From assembly GCA_964368625.1 (NCBI GenBank), contig CAYJBH010000061.1, positions 1-10,256 of the forward strand: a stretch of DNA of 10,256 nucleotides, read 5' to 3'. Source of the DNA: CAYJBH01 sp964368625 (lineage in GTDB: Bacteria > Bacillota > Clostridia > Oscillospirales > Ruminococcaceae). Shown here piece after piece: positions 1-7,487 of the stretch. Below the pieces are notes generated by a model. The model was not told the DNA's origin. It saw nothing but the letters and a program-made list of their open reading frames with translations, and made no database searches. The position numbers and the translations under genes were made by a program. Numbering within the stretch: position 1 is the stretch's first letter; every line of letters begins with the position of its first letter.

Positions 1-62
1 ACCCAATTTCGTGAGGTTGGGTTCAGCGTTATTTGTTTGTCAGCGCTCACGCTGTTGGTTAG

Positions 63-86
63 CTTTGGTTATGCATATCCGTACCA
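63..86 (+). repeat. Left copy of an imperfect direct repeat shared with the right window edge
   Basis: The 24 bases here match positions 10233-10256 at 21 of 24 sites (differences at 66, 74 and 82). The shared core reads GGTTATGNATATCCGYACCA. The left copy ends three bases before the stem of a strong terminator. The right copy is cut by the window end, so its full length is unknown. A dispersed intergenic repeat placed before terminators would explain both; chance similarity is less likely but not excluded. Confidence 0.5.
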
Positions 87-88
87 CT

Positions 89-123
89 CGTCGCGGACTT
101 CACTTAAGTTCGCGACGTTTTTT
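89..123 (+). terminator. Strong Rho-independent terminator
   Basis: A 12-bp stem (89-100 with 106-117, one G-T wobble at 96/110) closes a five-base loop and is followed at once by six T residues (118-123). This is the classic layout of an intrinsic terminator reading on the plus strand. It should end a transcript that starts left of the window. The T-run is itself followed by CTTCG and six A residues. On the minus strand the hairpin has no T-run after it, so it would not end the minus-strand regulator operon. Confidence 0.8.
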
Positions 124-279
124 CTTCGAAAAAATATCGCTCACCCGTTTCGTCGCTCCTCGTTATTCCGCCCAAAGGCGTTCGCTCACACAGGGCGGTT
201 TGTTCACTCTCTTTTTCCTTTGTGCGGGGAGACGGTGCTTCGCACACCCAACGTTCGAATCCTCAAACTATTTGCCGTG

Positions 280-310
280 ACATCTTTTTCGGACGTAAAA
301 GATGTTTTTT
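280..310 (+). terminator. Terminator-like AT-rich hairpin
   Basis: ACATCTTTT (280-288) pairs with AAAAGATGT (297-305) across an eight-base loop, and T residues run from 305 to 310. The 9-bp stem is AT-rich and therefore weaker than the one at 89-123, and no gene ends just before it. It may be a second terminator or a remnant of one. Confidence 0.4.
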
Positions 311-380
311 GTAACCATAACCGAGGTGAGGGTGTAATTACTCAATTTTTTCTGTGTAAATATATTTGTTTGTTTTATAG

Positions 381-540
381 TTGTTCATCTTAAAAAACGT
401 CACAAGACTGCTGAGCAAAAATTTCGCCTATCAAGGCGGAGGATTGAGGAATACTTCCGTATTCCGATTGACGACAACGCAGGTAGGTGGGATTTCTGCC
501 GGGAAGATGTGGTGGTTTTAAAGTTGAATGACTATTATTT
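381..540. other. Unrecognised intergenic segment with stem-loops
   Basis: I cannot name this stretch. It shows two compact hairpins: CGCC/GGCG with a six-base loop (425-428 and 435-438), and a perfect 7-bp stem GGAATAC/GTATTCC with loop TTCC (448-454 and 459-465). CTGC/GCAG complementarity also lies across roughly 478-500. A 47-codon plus-strand frame beginning with TTG at 381 spans most of it and stops at TAA (522-524), but has no clear ribosome binding site. The segment lies directly beyond the recombinase remnant, so it could be the end of a decayed mobile element or a small structured RNA. Confidence 0.35.
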
Positions 541-729
541 TTAAGCTATGACCATGTAGTTTATCGCTACTCTCTGTCTTGATTCAAGGGTGTAACTATC
601 GGTTGCCGGAGTTTTTGGGATTTCTAACAGACCTATGAAATTATAGACTATTTATACCCTTTTTGTGCGATTTTTGCCTTTGCCTTCGATTGGGTAGACT
701 TCAATCCGCTCGACAATCGACACCTCACA
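541..729 (-). pseudogene. C-terminal remnant of a serine recombinase
   Basis: Read on the minus strand from about 723 to 541, this frame encodes pieces typical of the C-terminal end of large serine recombinases (resolvase/invertase type): VERIEVYP, then GKGKNRTKRV, an internal stop TAA at 654-652, then IVYNFIGLLEIP, and LESRQRVAINYM shortly before the final TAA at 543-541. The catalytic N-terminal domain and the rest of the protein are missing, and the frame carries one stop, so this is a dead fragment of about 60 residues. It lies in the same frame as the upstream response regulator, only that gene's TGA (732-730) separating them. I infer an old mobile-element insertion or deletion whose junction falls close to 730. 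The family assignment rests on motif memory, not an alignment. Confidence 0.65.
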
Positions 730-2259
730 TCACACCCTTCCCCTACCATTACGCTGCACCTCTTTTGGACTGTATCCGAAATACTTGCTGAATGCTCTTG
801 AAAATGATGCTGCGTTGTCATAACCTGTTTTTTGGGCGACAGTGCTTATCTTTATACTGTCCCCACATAGCAATTTATGGGCGCTTTCCATTCTTATGGT
901 GGTCAAATAGTCGTGATAGTTCATGCCTGTCTCCTCTTTGAAAAGGGCGGAGAAATAGCTTGGGTTTAGCATTAGGTGTTCCGCAATGTCTTGTAGTGAC
1001 ATCCAGGACGATCGATAGTTTTGATTTATATATCTTACTGCTTGGTCAATACTGACCGATAAGATTTTCCCCGATAAAATCAGGTGATTTGGTATCTGCG
1101 CTATCAATCTCGACATAATGGTTTCTGCTTCAAATATATTTTCACTCCCTCGCAATTGCTTTTTAATTTCGCTCGGTTCGAAGTCAGCACCTGTGTTGTT
1201 GGCGTGTATCAGGTCAACTGACCTTTCCAGTGAAGATACTACATACGTTTTATCAAACACCTGCTCATTTATGATGGTAGCAAAAAATGATTTGATCGTG
1301 TCTTCAAGTTTGTTGCAAGGAAGTGAGCTATTGAACCTTTTCACTATCACCGACAAAGCATCATATTGTACACTTTGTATTGACAGATAATTATGACGAG
1401 AAATTATCGTCGGTTTTTTGTAGAAATAGCATTGCTGGGATAGTTTGTATGCCTTTATGATGAGCATTTTGTGGTTTGCTCCACCTCTGGAAATCTCACT
1501 GACTCCAATGTTTACTTCAAGTTGGCGTTGAGTGGTTCGCAGAAGTCTATTAAGATCGTTCTCTTGTATTCTTGAGTCGATTTTTTCGATAAAATTGCCT
1601 ATCAAAAAAACACTCTTATTGTTATAATAAATCAGGCGGATATTATTAAAGTTATCAAACTCTCCCTCCTCGAAAAACGAGATTATTTTTTCCACCTGAT
1701 TTTCTTTTCCAAGAAAGATACAGGCGCAGAAGTAGCTTCTTGCGGTATCAATCTGCAACAACGTCGCCAACAACTGCTCATCGGTTGGTAAGAGGTCGAA
1801 TTCGTTCAATAATATTTCGATTAGTTGGTTGATGCGTGGGCGGTTGAGCATTAGTTGTTTTGAACGTTTTGCATCCTCGTCCAGACGAAGTTTTAATTTT
1901 TGCATGGTCGTGACAATATCCGCCTGTGTTACCTCATCTTTTAGTAAATATCGGCTTATACCAAGTTCAATCCCCTCTTTGGCATAGGAAAAATCGGAGT
2001 GACAAGTCAGCATAATAACAACGGTATCGCTACTGATGTCCCTTATCTTTCTCGCAAGCTCAATTCCGTTCATAATCGGCATCACTATGTCTGTTATCAC
2101 CACGTCGATAGGCTTGTTTGATTCAAGAAATGCGTTCAGAGCCTGTTGCCCATTGTTAGCACTGAACGCCAGTTTGAAACCATCGCAATTATTTTTAATA
2201 ATATGACATATCCAGTTATTTATCGGAATATCATCTTCCGCTACGATGACTCTATACAT
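730..2259 (-). CDS. YesN-like response regulator with AraC-type DNA-binding domain
   Basis: A 509-residue cytoplasmic transcription factor of a two-component system. The N-terminal receiver domain (about 1-120) shows the acidic pair D9-D10, the phosphoacceptor D57 in VVITDIVMP, T85 in LTCHSDF and the conserved K107 in YLLKDE. A long middle region of about 280 residues, usual for YesN-type regulators, has no motif I can name. The C-terminal 100 residues form an AraC/XylS double helix-turn-helix, with LQDIAEHLMLNPSYFSALFK and the signature GYDNAASFSRAFSKYFGYSP. The ATG (2259-2257) overlaps the kinase stop by 8 nt (ATGTATAG), so translation is probably coupled. Only a weak purine-rich sequence precedes the start. 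By family precedent it is phosphorylated by the adjacent kinase and activates the divergent transport operon. The HTH is complete, but the gene ends right at a recombinase scar, so its last few residues (GRGRV) may come from the rearrangement. Confidence 0.93.
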   Translation of the reverse strand: MYRVIVAEDDIPINNWICHIIKNNCDGFKLAFSANNGQQALNAFLESNKPIDVVITDIVMPIMNGIELARKIRDISSDTVVIMLTCHSDFSYAKEGIELGISRYLLKDEVTQADIVTTMQKLKLRLDEDAKRSKQLMLNRPRINQLIEILLNEFDLLPTDEQLLATLLQIDTARSYFCACIFLGKENQVEKIISFFEEGEFDNFNNIRLIYYNNKSVFLIGNFIEKIDSRIQENDLNRLLRTTQRQLEVNIGVSEISRGGANHKMLIIKAYKLSQQCYFYKKPTIISRHNYLSIQSVQYDALSVIVKRFNSSLPCNKLEDTIKSFFATIINEQVFDKTYVVSSLERSVDLIHANNTGADFEPSEIKKQLRGSENIFEAETIMSRLIAQIPNHLILSGKILSVSIDQAVRYINQNYRSSWMSLQDIAEHLMLNPSYFSALFKEETGMNYHDYLTTIRMESAHKLLCGDSIKISTVAQKTGYDNAASFSRAFSKYFGYSPKEVQRNGRGRV

Positions 2260-4045
2260 CTTTCAATAGTTCTCTTTCTTTGTTTGGTTTTTGATTTTGG
2301 GGAATCCGAAGTAGTGCCGTTGTTCCATCTTCTAAACTACTGGTGAATACAAGATGATATTCTTTGCCGTAATAAAGCACCATCCTCTCGTTCACATTCT
2401 TAATCCCTATACTGTTTGAAGATGTGTCGTTATTAAGTTGATTGTTGTTTAACATACACAGCTTTTCCTCATCAATACCGATGCCATTATCCTTTATTGT
2501 TATGACCACATCATCGCCCACAATCCTTCCCCCTATTATTATTAAGCCGTTGGTCTTGTTAGTTGCTACACCGTGGAAGATGGCATTCTCTAAAATTGGC
2601 TGTAACATCAAAACAGGAATATCAACATCAAGCACCTCATCTTTAACATCAAAAATCATTGTAAAACTGTTATTGTATCTTATTCTCTGGATTTCAATAT
2701 AGCTTTCCAGTATCTTGATCTCATCTCGTAGAGGTGACATCTCGTTACTATTTTGGAAGATGTTCCGCAAAAGCTTGTTGAGCGACAATATCATCTGTTC
2801 AGCTTCACTCGTCTGCCCCATTATTACCATGCAACGGATGGATGTTAGCGTGTTGTGTATGAAATGAGGGTTAATTTGTGCTCTCAAAAACTTGATTTCA
2901 GATTTGCGCTTAAGACGCTCTTCCATTATTTTTTCCTGCAACAATCGCAAAAGGTTTTCCGACATATCTCGAATTCCGTCCGCTAATACCTCCACTTCTT
3001 TGACGCCGTCAATGTCGAATTCAACCGCTACATTGCCATTTTTTATCTTCTTCACCACCTCACACAACGCTTGAATAGGAATGGATATCCTTTTTGAAGC
3101 ATAGAAAGCTATGGTGTAGCTTGCGAACAATGAGATGATCATGACTATGGCAAATAACAGCCATAGACGATTTAATGGTTCAAGAAGGGTTGATAGCGGC
3201 ACTTTGTCCACAATAGTCCAATCTGTTTGCGGTATACTATAAAAGGAATAAAGATGTCCACCATGAACGATGCTTTCGGTATTGTTTACCACCTGCTGTT
3301 TGTCAGCCTCGGCAAGAATGTGTGATTGTTGATATTGCATACCTATCAAGTCTTTGCCGTTAGACGAGACAATTTTGCCTTCTTGATCCAATACGACAAT
3401 CTCACTTTGTGGCAGAATTTGATTTCCGTAGCACTCGTATAACGCTGATTCGTCTATCGAGATGACCAACAACCCGTTCGACGACCATAGATAGTTGTTG
3501 TTCATCTGGCGAACAAGATTGAATAGCAGTAGTTCGTTGCCAACCGAGTCGATATACTTTTCGGTAGAGTGGAACTGGTATGGAGCGTCATTGTTGACAA
3601 GTGCTTCTTCCCAGAAATCAAACGGCATATAGTCGGCTGCATCAGTAGATATTAGAGATCTGACATAGCCATTATTAGCATCTACCGTGATATAAAACTC
3701 TATTGAAGAAGAAAAGCCAGCGTGTTGCACCTGTACTTCCGCGAGTTGCCTGTTGTTTTTAGCGGTGATATAATCTGAAAGTTCATCATCCTCAAATATT
3801 TTTACAATATCAGGATCAAAGTAGAGGTTTTGCAGTATATCGACAGCCTCGTTGATAACATTGTCCACGTTTGCACCAATCAGCGAGAGCACCTCACTGC
3901 GATTTTTTTTAGCTTCCTCCAAAATAATATCCCGTGCAATATTGGATAAAAATAGTGACGCGATAAATACAGATACTAAGGTGACAAAAAACAAAAACAA
4001 AAATATAACCTGCCGAATATTCATTTTTTTATAATGATATTTCAT
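2252..4045 (-). CDS. YesM-like membrane sensor histidine kinase
   Basis: A 597-residue kinase of the LytS/YesM type (His_kinase plus HATPase_c). It has a first membrane segment at about 13-35, an extracellular sensor region of roughly 255 residues (36-290, probably Cache-like by position and length), a second membrane segment at about 293-316 and a HAMP-like linker ending near 370. The phosphoacceptor is H394 in INPHFIHNTL; most relatives read NPHFLYN, so the I-H variant is slightly unusual. ATP-binding motifs follow: N box LQPILENAIFHG (481-492), G1 box DNGIGI (519-524) and SIGIKNVNERM (545-555). The start ATG at 4045-4043 follows AAGGAAGAG at suitable spacing; a second in-frame ATG seven codons on has no such site. 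It shares an operon with the response regulator. It probably senses an extracellular sugar directly or through the solute-binding protein; the ligand is unknown. Confidence 0.93.
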   Translation of the reverse strand: MKYHYKKMNIRQVIFLFLFFVTLVSVFIASLFLSNIARDIILEEAKKNRSEVLSLIGANVDNVINEAVDILQNLYFDPDIVKIFEDDELSDYITAKNNRQLAEVQVQHAGFSSSIEFYITVDANNGYVRSLISTDAADYMPFDFWEEALVNNDAPYQFHSTEKYIDSVGNELLLFNLVRQMNNNYLWSSNGLLVISIDESALYECYGNQILPQSEIVVLDQEGKIVSSNGKDLIGMQYQQSHILAEADKQQVVNNTESIVHGGHLYSFYSIPQTDWTIVDKVPLSTLLEPLNRLWLLFAIVMIISLFASYTIAFYASKRISIPIQALCEVVKKIKNGNVAVEFDIDGVKEVEVLADGIRDMSENLLRLLQEKIMEERLKRKSEIKFLRAQINPHFIHNTLTSIRCMVIMGQTSEAEQMILSLNKLLRNIFQNSNEMSPLRDEIKILESYIEIQRIRYNNSFTMIFDVKDEVLDVDIPVLMLQPILENAIFHGVATNKTNGLIIIGGRIVGDDVVITIKDNGIGIDEEKLCMLNNNQLNNDTSSNSIGIKNVNERMVLYYGKEYHLVFTSSLEDGTTALLRIPQNQKPNKERELLKDV

Positions 4046-4130
4046 CTCTTCCTTTTTTGTGCTTCGTTTTCGCTTGATTTAGCTGATGCCTTACATTTTC
4101 ACTGAATAGCTTGTTATTTACTAGGCTTTA

Positions 4131-4159
4131 ACTATAACACATTCTTACCCTAAACACAA
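4131..4159 (-). promoter_or_regulatory. Candidate promoter of the kinase/regulator operon
   Basis: On the minus strand, TTGTGT (4159-4154) and TATAGT (4136-4131) are separated by 17 bases, a fair match to a housekeeping -35/-10 pair. Transcription would start near 4124, leaving a leader of about 80 nt before the ATG at 4045. The -35 is only a partial match to consensus. Confidence 0.45.
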
Positions 4160-4220
4160 TAATCAACAAAAATATTGCAAAACAATCTAAAAAAATGTAT
4201 GGTAAGTATTTTTAAATTGA

Positions 4221-4229
4221 TGCTATAAT
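4221..4229 (+). promoter_or_regulatory. Candidate extended -10 promoter of the transport/sulfatase operon
   Basis: TGCTATAAT gives a consensus -10 hexamer (4224-4229) preceded by the extended TG motif. No good -35 box lies 16-18 bases upstream (4201-4206 reads GGTAAG), which fits a promoter that depends on an activator such as the neighbouring AraC-type regulator. The predicted start near 4236 leaves a leader of about 20-25 nt that contains the AGGAG ribosome binding site (4247-4251). Confidence 0.6.
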
Positions 4230-4256
4230 GAATCCAAGATAAAAAAAGGAGAAGCA

Positions 4257-5597
4257 ATGATGAAAAAACCACTAGCATTTATGATGGCATTGATCCTTAT
4301 TGTTGGTCTGACTGCATGTGCAGCTCCGACAGAAACAACAGAATCTCAAAGCACATCCGCAAGCGAAGAGGCCAACACAGACACACAGAGCGAAGCTTCC
4401 TCTGATGAAGACATCACCCTCACCTTTTGGGAGGCCGGAGCAAATCCAACACAAAAAGAGTATTTCGATGAAGCTGTGGAGCGTTATACAACAGCGAATC
4501 CTAATGTGACCATTGAATATAGTCAAGTAGCAATGGAGGACACTGAGGCAAAGCTCACTGCCGCCTACGCAAGTAATCTGTCACCTGACATTATGGATGA
4601 CGGCATATTGACAATCGTAGGACGTGCCGACAGAGGAATGTATGAACCTCTCAATCAATACATCGATACAATGGAAGATAAAGATGACATTGTTGACTAT
4701 GTTTTTGATATAACAAAGTACAACGAAGAGTCATACGGTGTTGCCTACTATCCAAACCCTGTACTATGGGCTTATCGCACCGATTTTGTGGAAGAAGTAG
4801 GACTTGATGCTACAAGAACAACTCTAACCTGGGATGAAATGCGCGAAATGGCAATCGCCACCACCGTGAAAAACGGCGACCAATTCGAGAGGTATGGTTG
4901 GGCACTGCCAGCACCAAGCTTTACCATTCTTGTACCGTTTGCTCATATGAACGGTGGCGCTGTTTATGATGAAGATAGCAATCCAGTATGGAATACCACC
5001 GAATGGGTCGAGACGCTAGATTATCTCAGTGGAGTAGTTTTAGATGATGGTGTTTGTGAAGTCATCGCAACCGAAGCTGATTTCGGCGCAGTTCACCCCT
5101 TGGCTTCTGGCAAAGCAACCATATCCAATATAGGAAATGTATCATTATATGCACAGATGATCGCAGATGATCCCAGCCTGAAAGATAAGCTTCAATTCTT
5201 CTTCCCAGCTAGCAATGATGGTGTAGAAAGTGCATGGTGTGGTGCTAAAATCCTATTTATGTCGTCACAAAGCCAAAACAAAGATGCAGCATGGGATGTT
5301 ATTGAATTCTTCATGCAACCGGACGAAATGCAAGAGCGTTATAGCAAGGTTGGCGCTGCCATCACCCGTCATTCCATGACTGAGGAATACATTGCCGACA
5401 ACCCAGCTGCTAACGAGGCAGTTTGGAAAGCAATTGAAGTGGGCGTTGCAGCACCGATGGTTCCTTGGGCATCTTCATTCTTGTTCACACACCTACCAAA
5501 CACAGGTCAACAGGTATTCTATGAAGTAGCTTCATCGCAGGATGCACTAGATGAAAACATGGCTAACCTAGTGCAAGAAATAGCAGATATGCAATAA
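4257..5597 (+). CDS. Sugar ABC transporter solute-binding lipoprotein
   Basis: A 446-residue extracellular binding protein of the SBP_bac_1/CUT1 type, which captures an oligosaccharide and delivers it to the permeases. The N-terminus is a lipoprotein signal peptide: KK, a hydrophobic stretch, then the lipobox LTAC with Cys21 as lipid anchor. A Ser/Thr/Glu-rich linker (about 22-51) follows, and the mature fold begins at ITLTFWEAG. Family-like segments include PNVTIEY, the aromatic-rich middle around ALPAPS and AHMNGG, and GKATISNIGN. Two ATG codons lie in tandem (4257 and 4260). AGGAG at 4247-4251 sits 5 nt from the first and 8 nt from the second, so the second may be the real start, giving 445 residues. 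It is the first gene of the operon and is followed by a hairpin likely to raise its transcript level relative to the permeases. The ligand cannot be predicted; context suggests a sulfated or furanoside-containing sugar. Confidence 0.93.
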   Translation: MMKKPLAFMMALILIVGLTACAAPTETTESQSTSASEEANTDTQSEASSDEDITLTFWEAGANPTQKEYFDEAVERYTTANPNVTIEYSQVAMEDTEAKLTAAYASNLSPDIMDDGILTIVGRADRGMYEPLNQYIDTMEDKDDIVDYVFDITKYNEESYGVAYYPNPVLWAYRTDFVEEVGLDATRTTLTWDEMREMAIATTVKNGDQFERYGWALPAPSFTILVPFAHMNGGAVYDEDSNPVWNTTEWVETLDYLSGVVLDDGVCEVIATEADFGAVHPLASGKATISNIGNVSLYAQMIADDPSLKDKLQFFFPASNDGVESAWCGAKILFMSSQSQNKDAAWDVIEFFMQPDEMQERYSKVGAAITRHSMTEEYIADNPAANEAVWKAIEVGVAAPMVPWASSFLFTHLPNTGQQVFYEVASSQDALDENMANLVQEIADMQ

Positions 5598-5615
5598 ATC
5601 AATCGAACATCTTTT

Positions 5616-5644
5616 ATGTGCGGTAGAGTTCTTCTGCCGCACAT
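5616..5644 (+). terminator. Intercistronic stem-loop between binding protein and permease
   Basis: ATGTGCGGTAG (5616-5626) pairs with CTGCCGCACAT (5634-5644) as an 11-bp stem with one G-T wobble and a seven-base loop, followed by only four T residues (5644-5647). The short T-run suggests a partial terminator or a 3' RNA-stabilising hairpin, not a full stop. Such elements are common after the binding-protein gene of ABC operons and keep the binding protein in excess. It ends before the ribosome binding site of permease 1. Confidence 0.7.
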
Positions 5645-5660
5645 TTTGAAAAGAGGTATA

Positions 5661-6557
5661 ATGAAAAAGGTAAAAAAGGCATCAAACCACCATGTTTTGA
5701 CACCATACTTGATGATTTTCCCAGTATATTCGATATATATAATCTTCATATTCTTTCCTATTATCAACACCTTTGTAATGAGTTTTACCGATTATGATCT
5801 CGGAACTGATAGGAATTTTGTTGGTTTTAAAAATTATCTGCTACTGTTTGAAGATAAGCTGTTTTTGACCGCATTAAAAAACACGGCTGTGTATGCGGTT
5901 TTTACCGTGACCTTGCAGTTGAGCCTTGGTGTGTTGCTCGCAAATATTCTCAACAGCAAGCTTGTGAAGTGCCTGTCGTTCAGCAGGATGGCAAACTACA
6001 TACCACACATCACCTCGATGGTTGCAGTTTCAATGGTATGGCTGTATCTGCTTGACCCTATGTCGAGCGGTATTTTTAATCAACTGTTAGCCTTGGTAGG
6101 GCTCCCTCCATCTAAATGGCTCAGCGACATTGATTTGGCACTCCCTATGATTATCATTATTTCGGTATGGAAATCACTTGGCTATACCATGACGGTGTAT
6201 CTTGCAGGGTTGCAACAAATTCCAGGACCACTTTATGAAGCGGCAAAGATCGACGGTGCAGGTGCTGTGCGTAGATTTTTCAACATTACGTTGCCGCTAC
6301 TTTCTCCCACCACATTCTTCCTACTTGTCACTTCCTGCATATCTGCTTTCAATGTATTTGAGCAAGTTAACATAATGACCAACGGTGGACCTGTGAATAC
6401 GACAACTACCATTGTGCATCAAATATACAACAGGGCGTTTATAAATCTTCAGATGGGCTATGCCTCTGCAATGGCGGTCTTGCTGATTTTGATAACACTT
6501 GTATTAACTCTTATCAACTTCAAGATGGGCAATCGTGGAACGGATTTATCACTTTAG
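5661..6557 (+). CDS. Sugar ABC transporter permease 1 (MalF/UgpA type)
   Basis: A 298-residue integral membrane protein of the BPD_transp_1 family, one half of the channel of a CUT1 carbohydrate importer. Six hydrophobic segments are visible, the first at about 14-40. The cytoplasmic EAA loop, which docks on the ATPase, reads YEAAKIDGAGAVRRFFNITL at 192-211 and continues into P212; NGGP at 241-244 is also typical of MalF/UgpA-type subunits. I chose the ATG at 5661, which follows AAGAGG (5651-5656) and gives the usual length. An in-frame ATG at 5616 lies inside the intercistronic hairpin and would add 15 residues unlike the family. The gene sits 63 nt after the binding protein and 46 nt before permease 2. 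No ATPase gene follows in the operon. Confidence 0.93.
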   Translation: MKKVKKASNHHVLTPYLMIFPVYSIYIIFIFFPIINTFVMSFTDYDLGTDRNFVGFKNYLLLFEDKLFLTALKNTAVYAVFTVTLQLSLGVLLANILNSKLVKCLSFSRMANYIPHITSMVAVSMVWLYLLDPMSSGIFNQLLALVGLPPSKWLSDIDLALPMIIIISVWKSLGYTMTVYLAGLQQIPGPLYEAAKIDGAGAVRRFFNITLPLLSPTTFFLLVTSCISAFNVFEQVNIMTNGGPVNTTTTIVHQIYNRAFINLQMGYASAMAVLLILITLVLTLINFKMGNRGTDLSL

Positions 6558-6603
6558 GCTAGCACTGTACAATTTTTATGGCAAGATAAGAAAGGTCATA
6601 TTC

Positions 6604-7470
6604 ATGAACAATAAGACAAAAGCACTATCCATCATGGCTACCACATTGACGATTGTTTTTTCGCTGTTGGTATTGTTCCCATTTATTATGATGTTATCGA
6701 CATCGCTTAAAACTCCTATAGAATTGATGTCAGGTGAATTCAACCTCATTCCAGAAAGCTGGGCATTCAAAAACTATATTACAGCTTTTGAAACTGGAAT
6801 GTGGGCACGTTGGTTTTTTAACTCATTATTTATAACGGTGGTGGTCACCGTCCTTAGCTTAATTTTCAACTCTCTTGCTGGCTTCGCCTTTGCGCGACTT
6901 GACTTCAAAGGTAAAAATGTATTATTTGTTCTTCTTCTGTTAGGTTTGATGGTTCCTATCCATGTCATAATAGTTCCCGAATTTGTAATCATGAAAAACT
7001 TTCCTTTTGTCGGTGGGAACAATTGGCTTGGAGAGGGTGGAACAGGGTTTATTAACACCTATCTTGCATTAATGTTGCCACAGCTAGCAGGGGCGTTCGG
7101 CGTTTTTCTGTGCCGCCAATTTTTCATGAACTTCCCAAAATCACTTGACGAGGCTGCGATGCTTGATGGTGCATCAACACTCAGGCTATATGCGCAGATT
7201 TATCTGCCACTGAGTATGCCACTTATCGCCACCTTGGGAACATTGAAATTCACAGGTGTGTACAATGACTATCTATGGCCGTTAATCGTCACACAGGTGG
7301 AGAGCATGAAAACCGTCCAACTGGGACTTACCATGTTCAAACATGATGTGGTGGAATGGGAACTGTTGATGGCAGCTACTGCTGTAACCATGATACCTAC
7401 GTTGATGGTTTATTTCATAGCACAAAGATTCTTCGTGGAGGGATTAGCCTCTGCATCGGTGAAAGGATAA
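6604..7470 (+). CDS. Sugar ABC transporter permease 2 (MalG/UgpE type)
   Basis: A 288-residue BPD_transp_1 membrane protein that should pair with permease 1 to form the import channel. The first membrane segment lies at about 10-32, followed by STSLKTPIEL, a typical MalG-type opening. The EAA loop reads LDEAAMLDGASTLRLYAQIY at 181-200, followed by LP (201-202), and NDYLWPL (221-227) is a conserved CUT1 stretch. The start at 6604 is supported by AAAGG at 6591-6595 with an eight-base spacer; an upstream ATG at 6535 overlaps the end of permease 1 and would add an atypical leader of 23 residues. The sulfatase gene begins 17 nt after its stop. Confidence 0.93.
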   Translation: MNNKTKALSIMATTLTIVFSLLVLFPFIMMLSTSLKTPIELMSGEFNLIPESWAFKNYITAFETGMWARWFFNSLFITVVVTVLSLIFNSLAGFAFARLDFKGKNVLFVLLLLGLMVPIHVIIVPEFVIMKNFPFVGGNNWLGEGGTGFINTYLALMLPQLAGAFGVFLCRQFFMNFPKSLDEAAMLDGASTLRLYAQIYLPLSMPLIATLGTLKFTGVYNDYLWPLIVTQVESMKTVQLGLTMFKHDVVEWELLMAATAVTMIPTLMVYFIAQRFFVEGLASASVKG

Positions 7471-7487
7471 AGAAAGAGGTGTTTTTT

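Larger units (their letters stand above)
1..345. other. Non-coding, hairpin-rich intergenic region
   Basis: I see no gene here. Two overlapping open frames exist on the plus strand (11-280 and 37-393), but neither has a ribosome binding site or a recognisable motif, and both run through obvious stem-loops, so I read the stretch as non-coding. Visible structure includes an ACCCAA/TTGGGT pair (1-6 and 17-22), a CAGCG/CGCTG hairpin (41-45 and 50-54), the terminator at 89-123, a CCGCCC/GGGCGG pair (168-173 and 193-198) and the hairpin at 280-310. The word CGCTCAC occurs three times (44-50, 138-144, 183-189). It could be the 3' region of an upstream plus-strand transcript followed by repeat-type intergenic DNA. 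Confidence 0.6.
4046..4256. promoter_or_regulatory. Divergent control region between regulator and transport operons
   Basis: This 211-bp AT-rich gap separates the two operons and should hold both promoters and the regulator's operator. The pentamer ACAAT occurs at 4156-4160 and 4182-4186, 26 bp apart, each followed by A-rich sequence. The second copy ends about 37 bases before the plus-strand -10 box, a reasonable position for an AraC-type activator's direct half-sites. CTTACC (4144-4149) and GGTAAG (4201-4206) form an additional inverted pair. These operator ideas are inference and weak, because the region is A-rich. Confidence 0.4.

Noticed and set aside
79..86. CCGTACCA (and CCGCACCA at 10249-10256) resembling a tRNA 3' end with CCA
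   Set aside because: I could not fold a cloverleaf upstream of either copy; treated instead as part of the direct repeat.
253..262. GTTCGAATCC, which resembles a tRNA T-loop
   Set aside because: The flanking bases do not form a T stem, and no acceptor, D or anticodon arms fit around it.
11..393. Overlapping plus-strand open frames of 89 and 118 codons
   Set aside because: No ribosome binding site and no motif; they run through the terminator at 89-123 and other hairpins, so they look like chance frames.
425..438. Minus-strand terminator for the regulator operon at the CGCC/GGCG hairpin
   Set aside because: The stem is only 4 bp and the T-run on the minus strand begins after several A residues, so it is too weak to call.
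4058..4077. Possible catabolite-responsive (cre) site in the kinase leader, minus strand
   Set aside because: CGAAAACGAAGCA matches only part of the cre consensus and misses key flanking positions.
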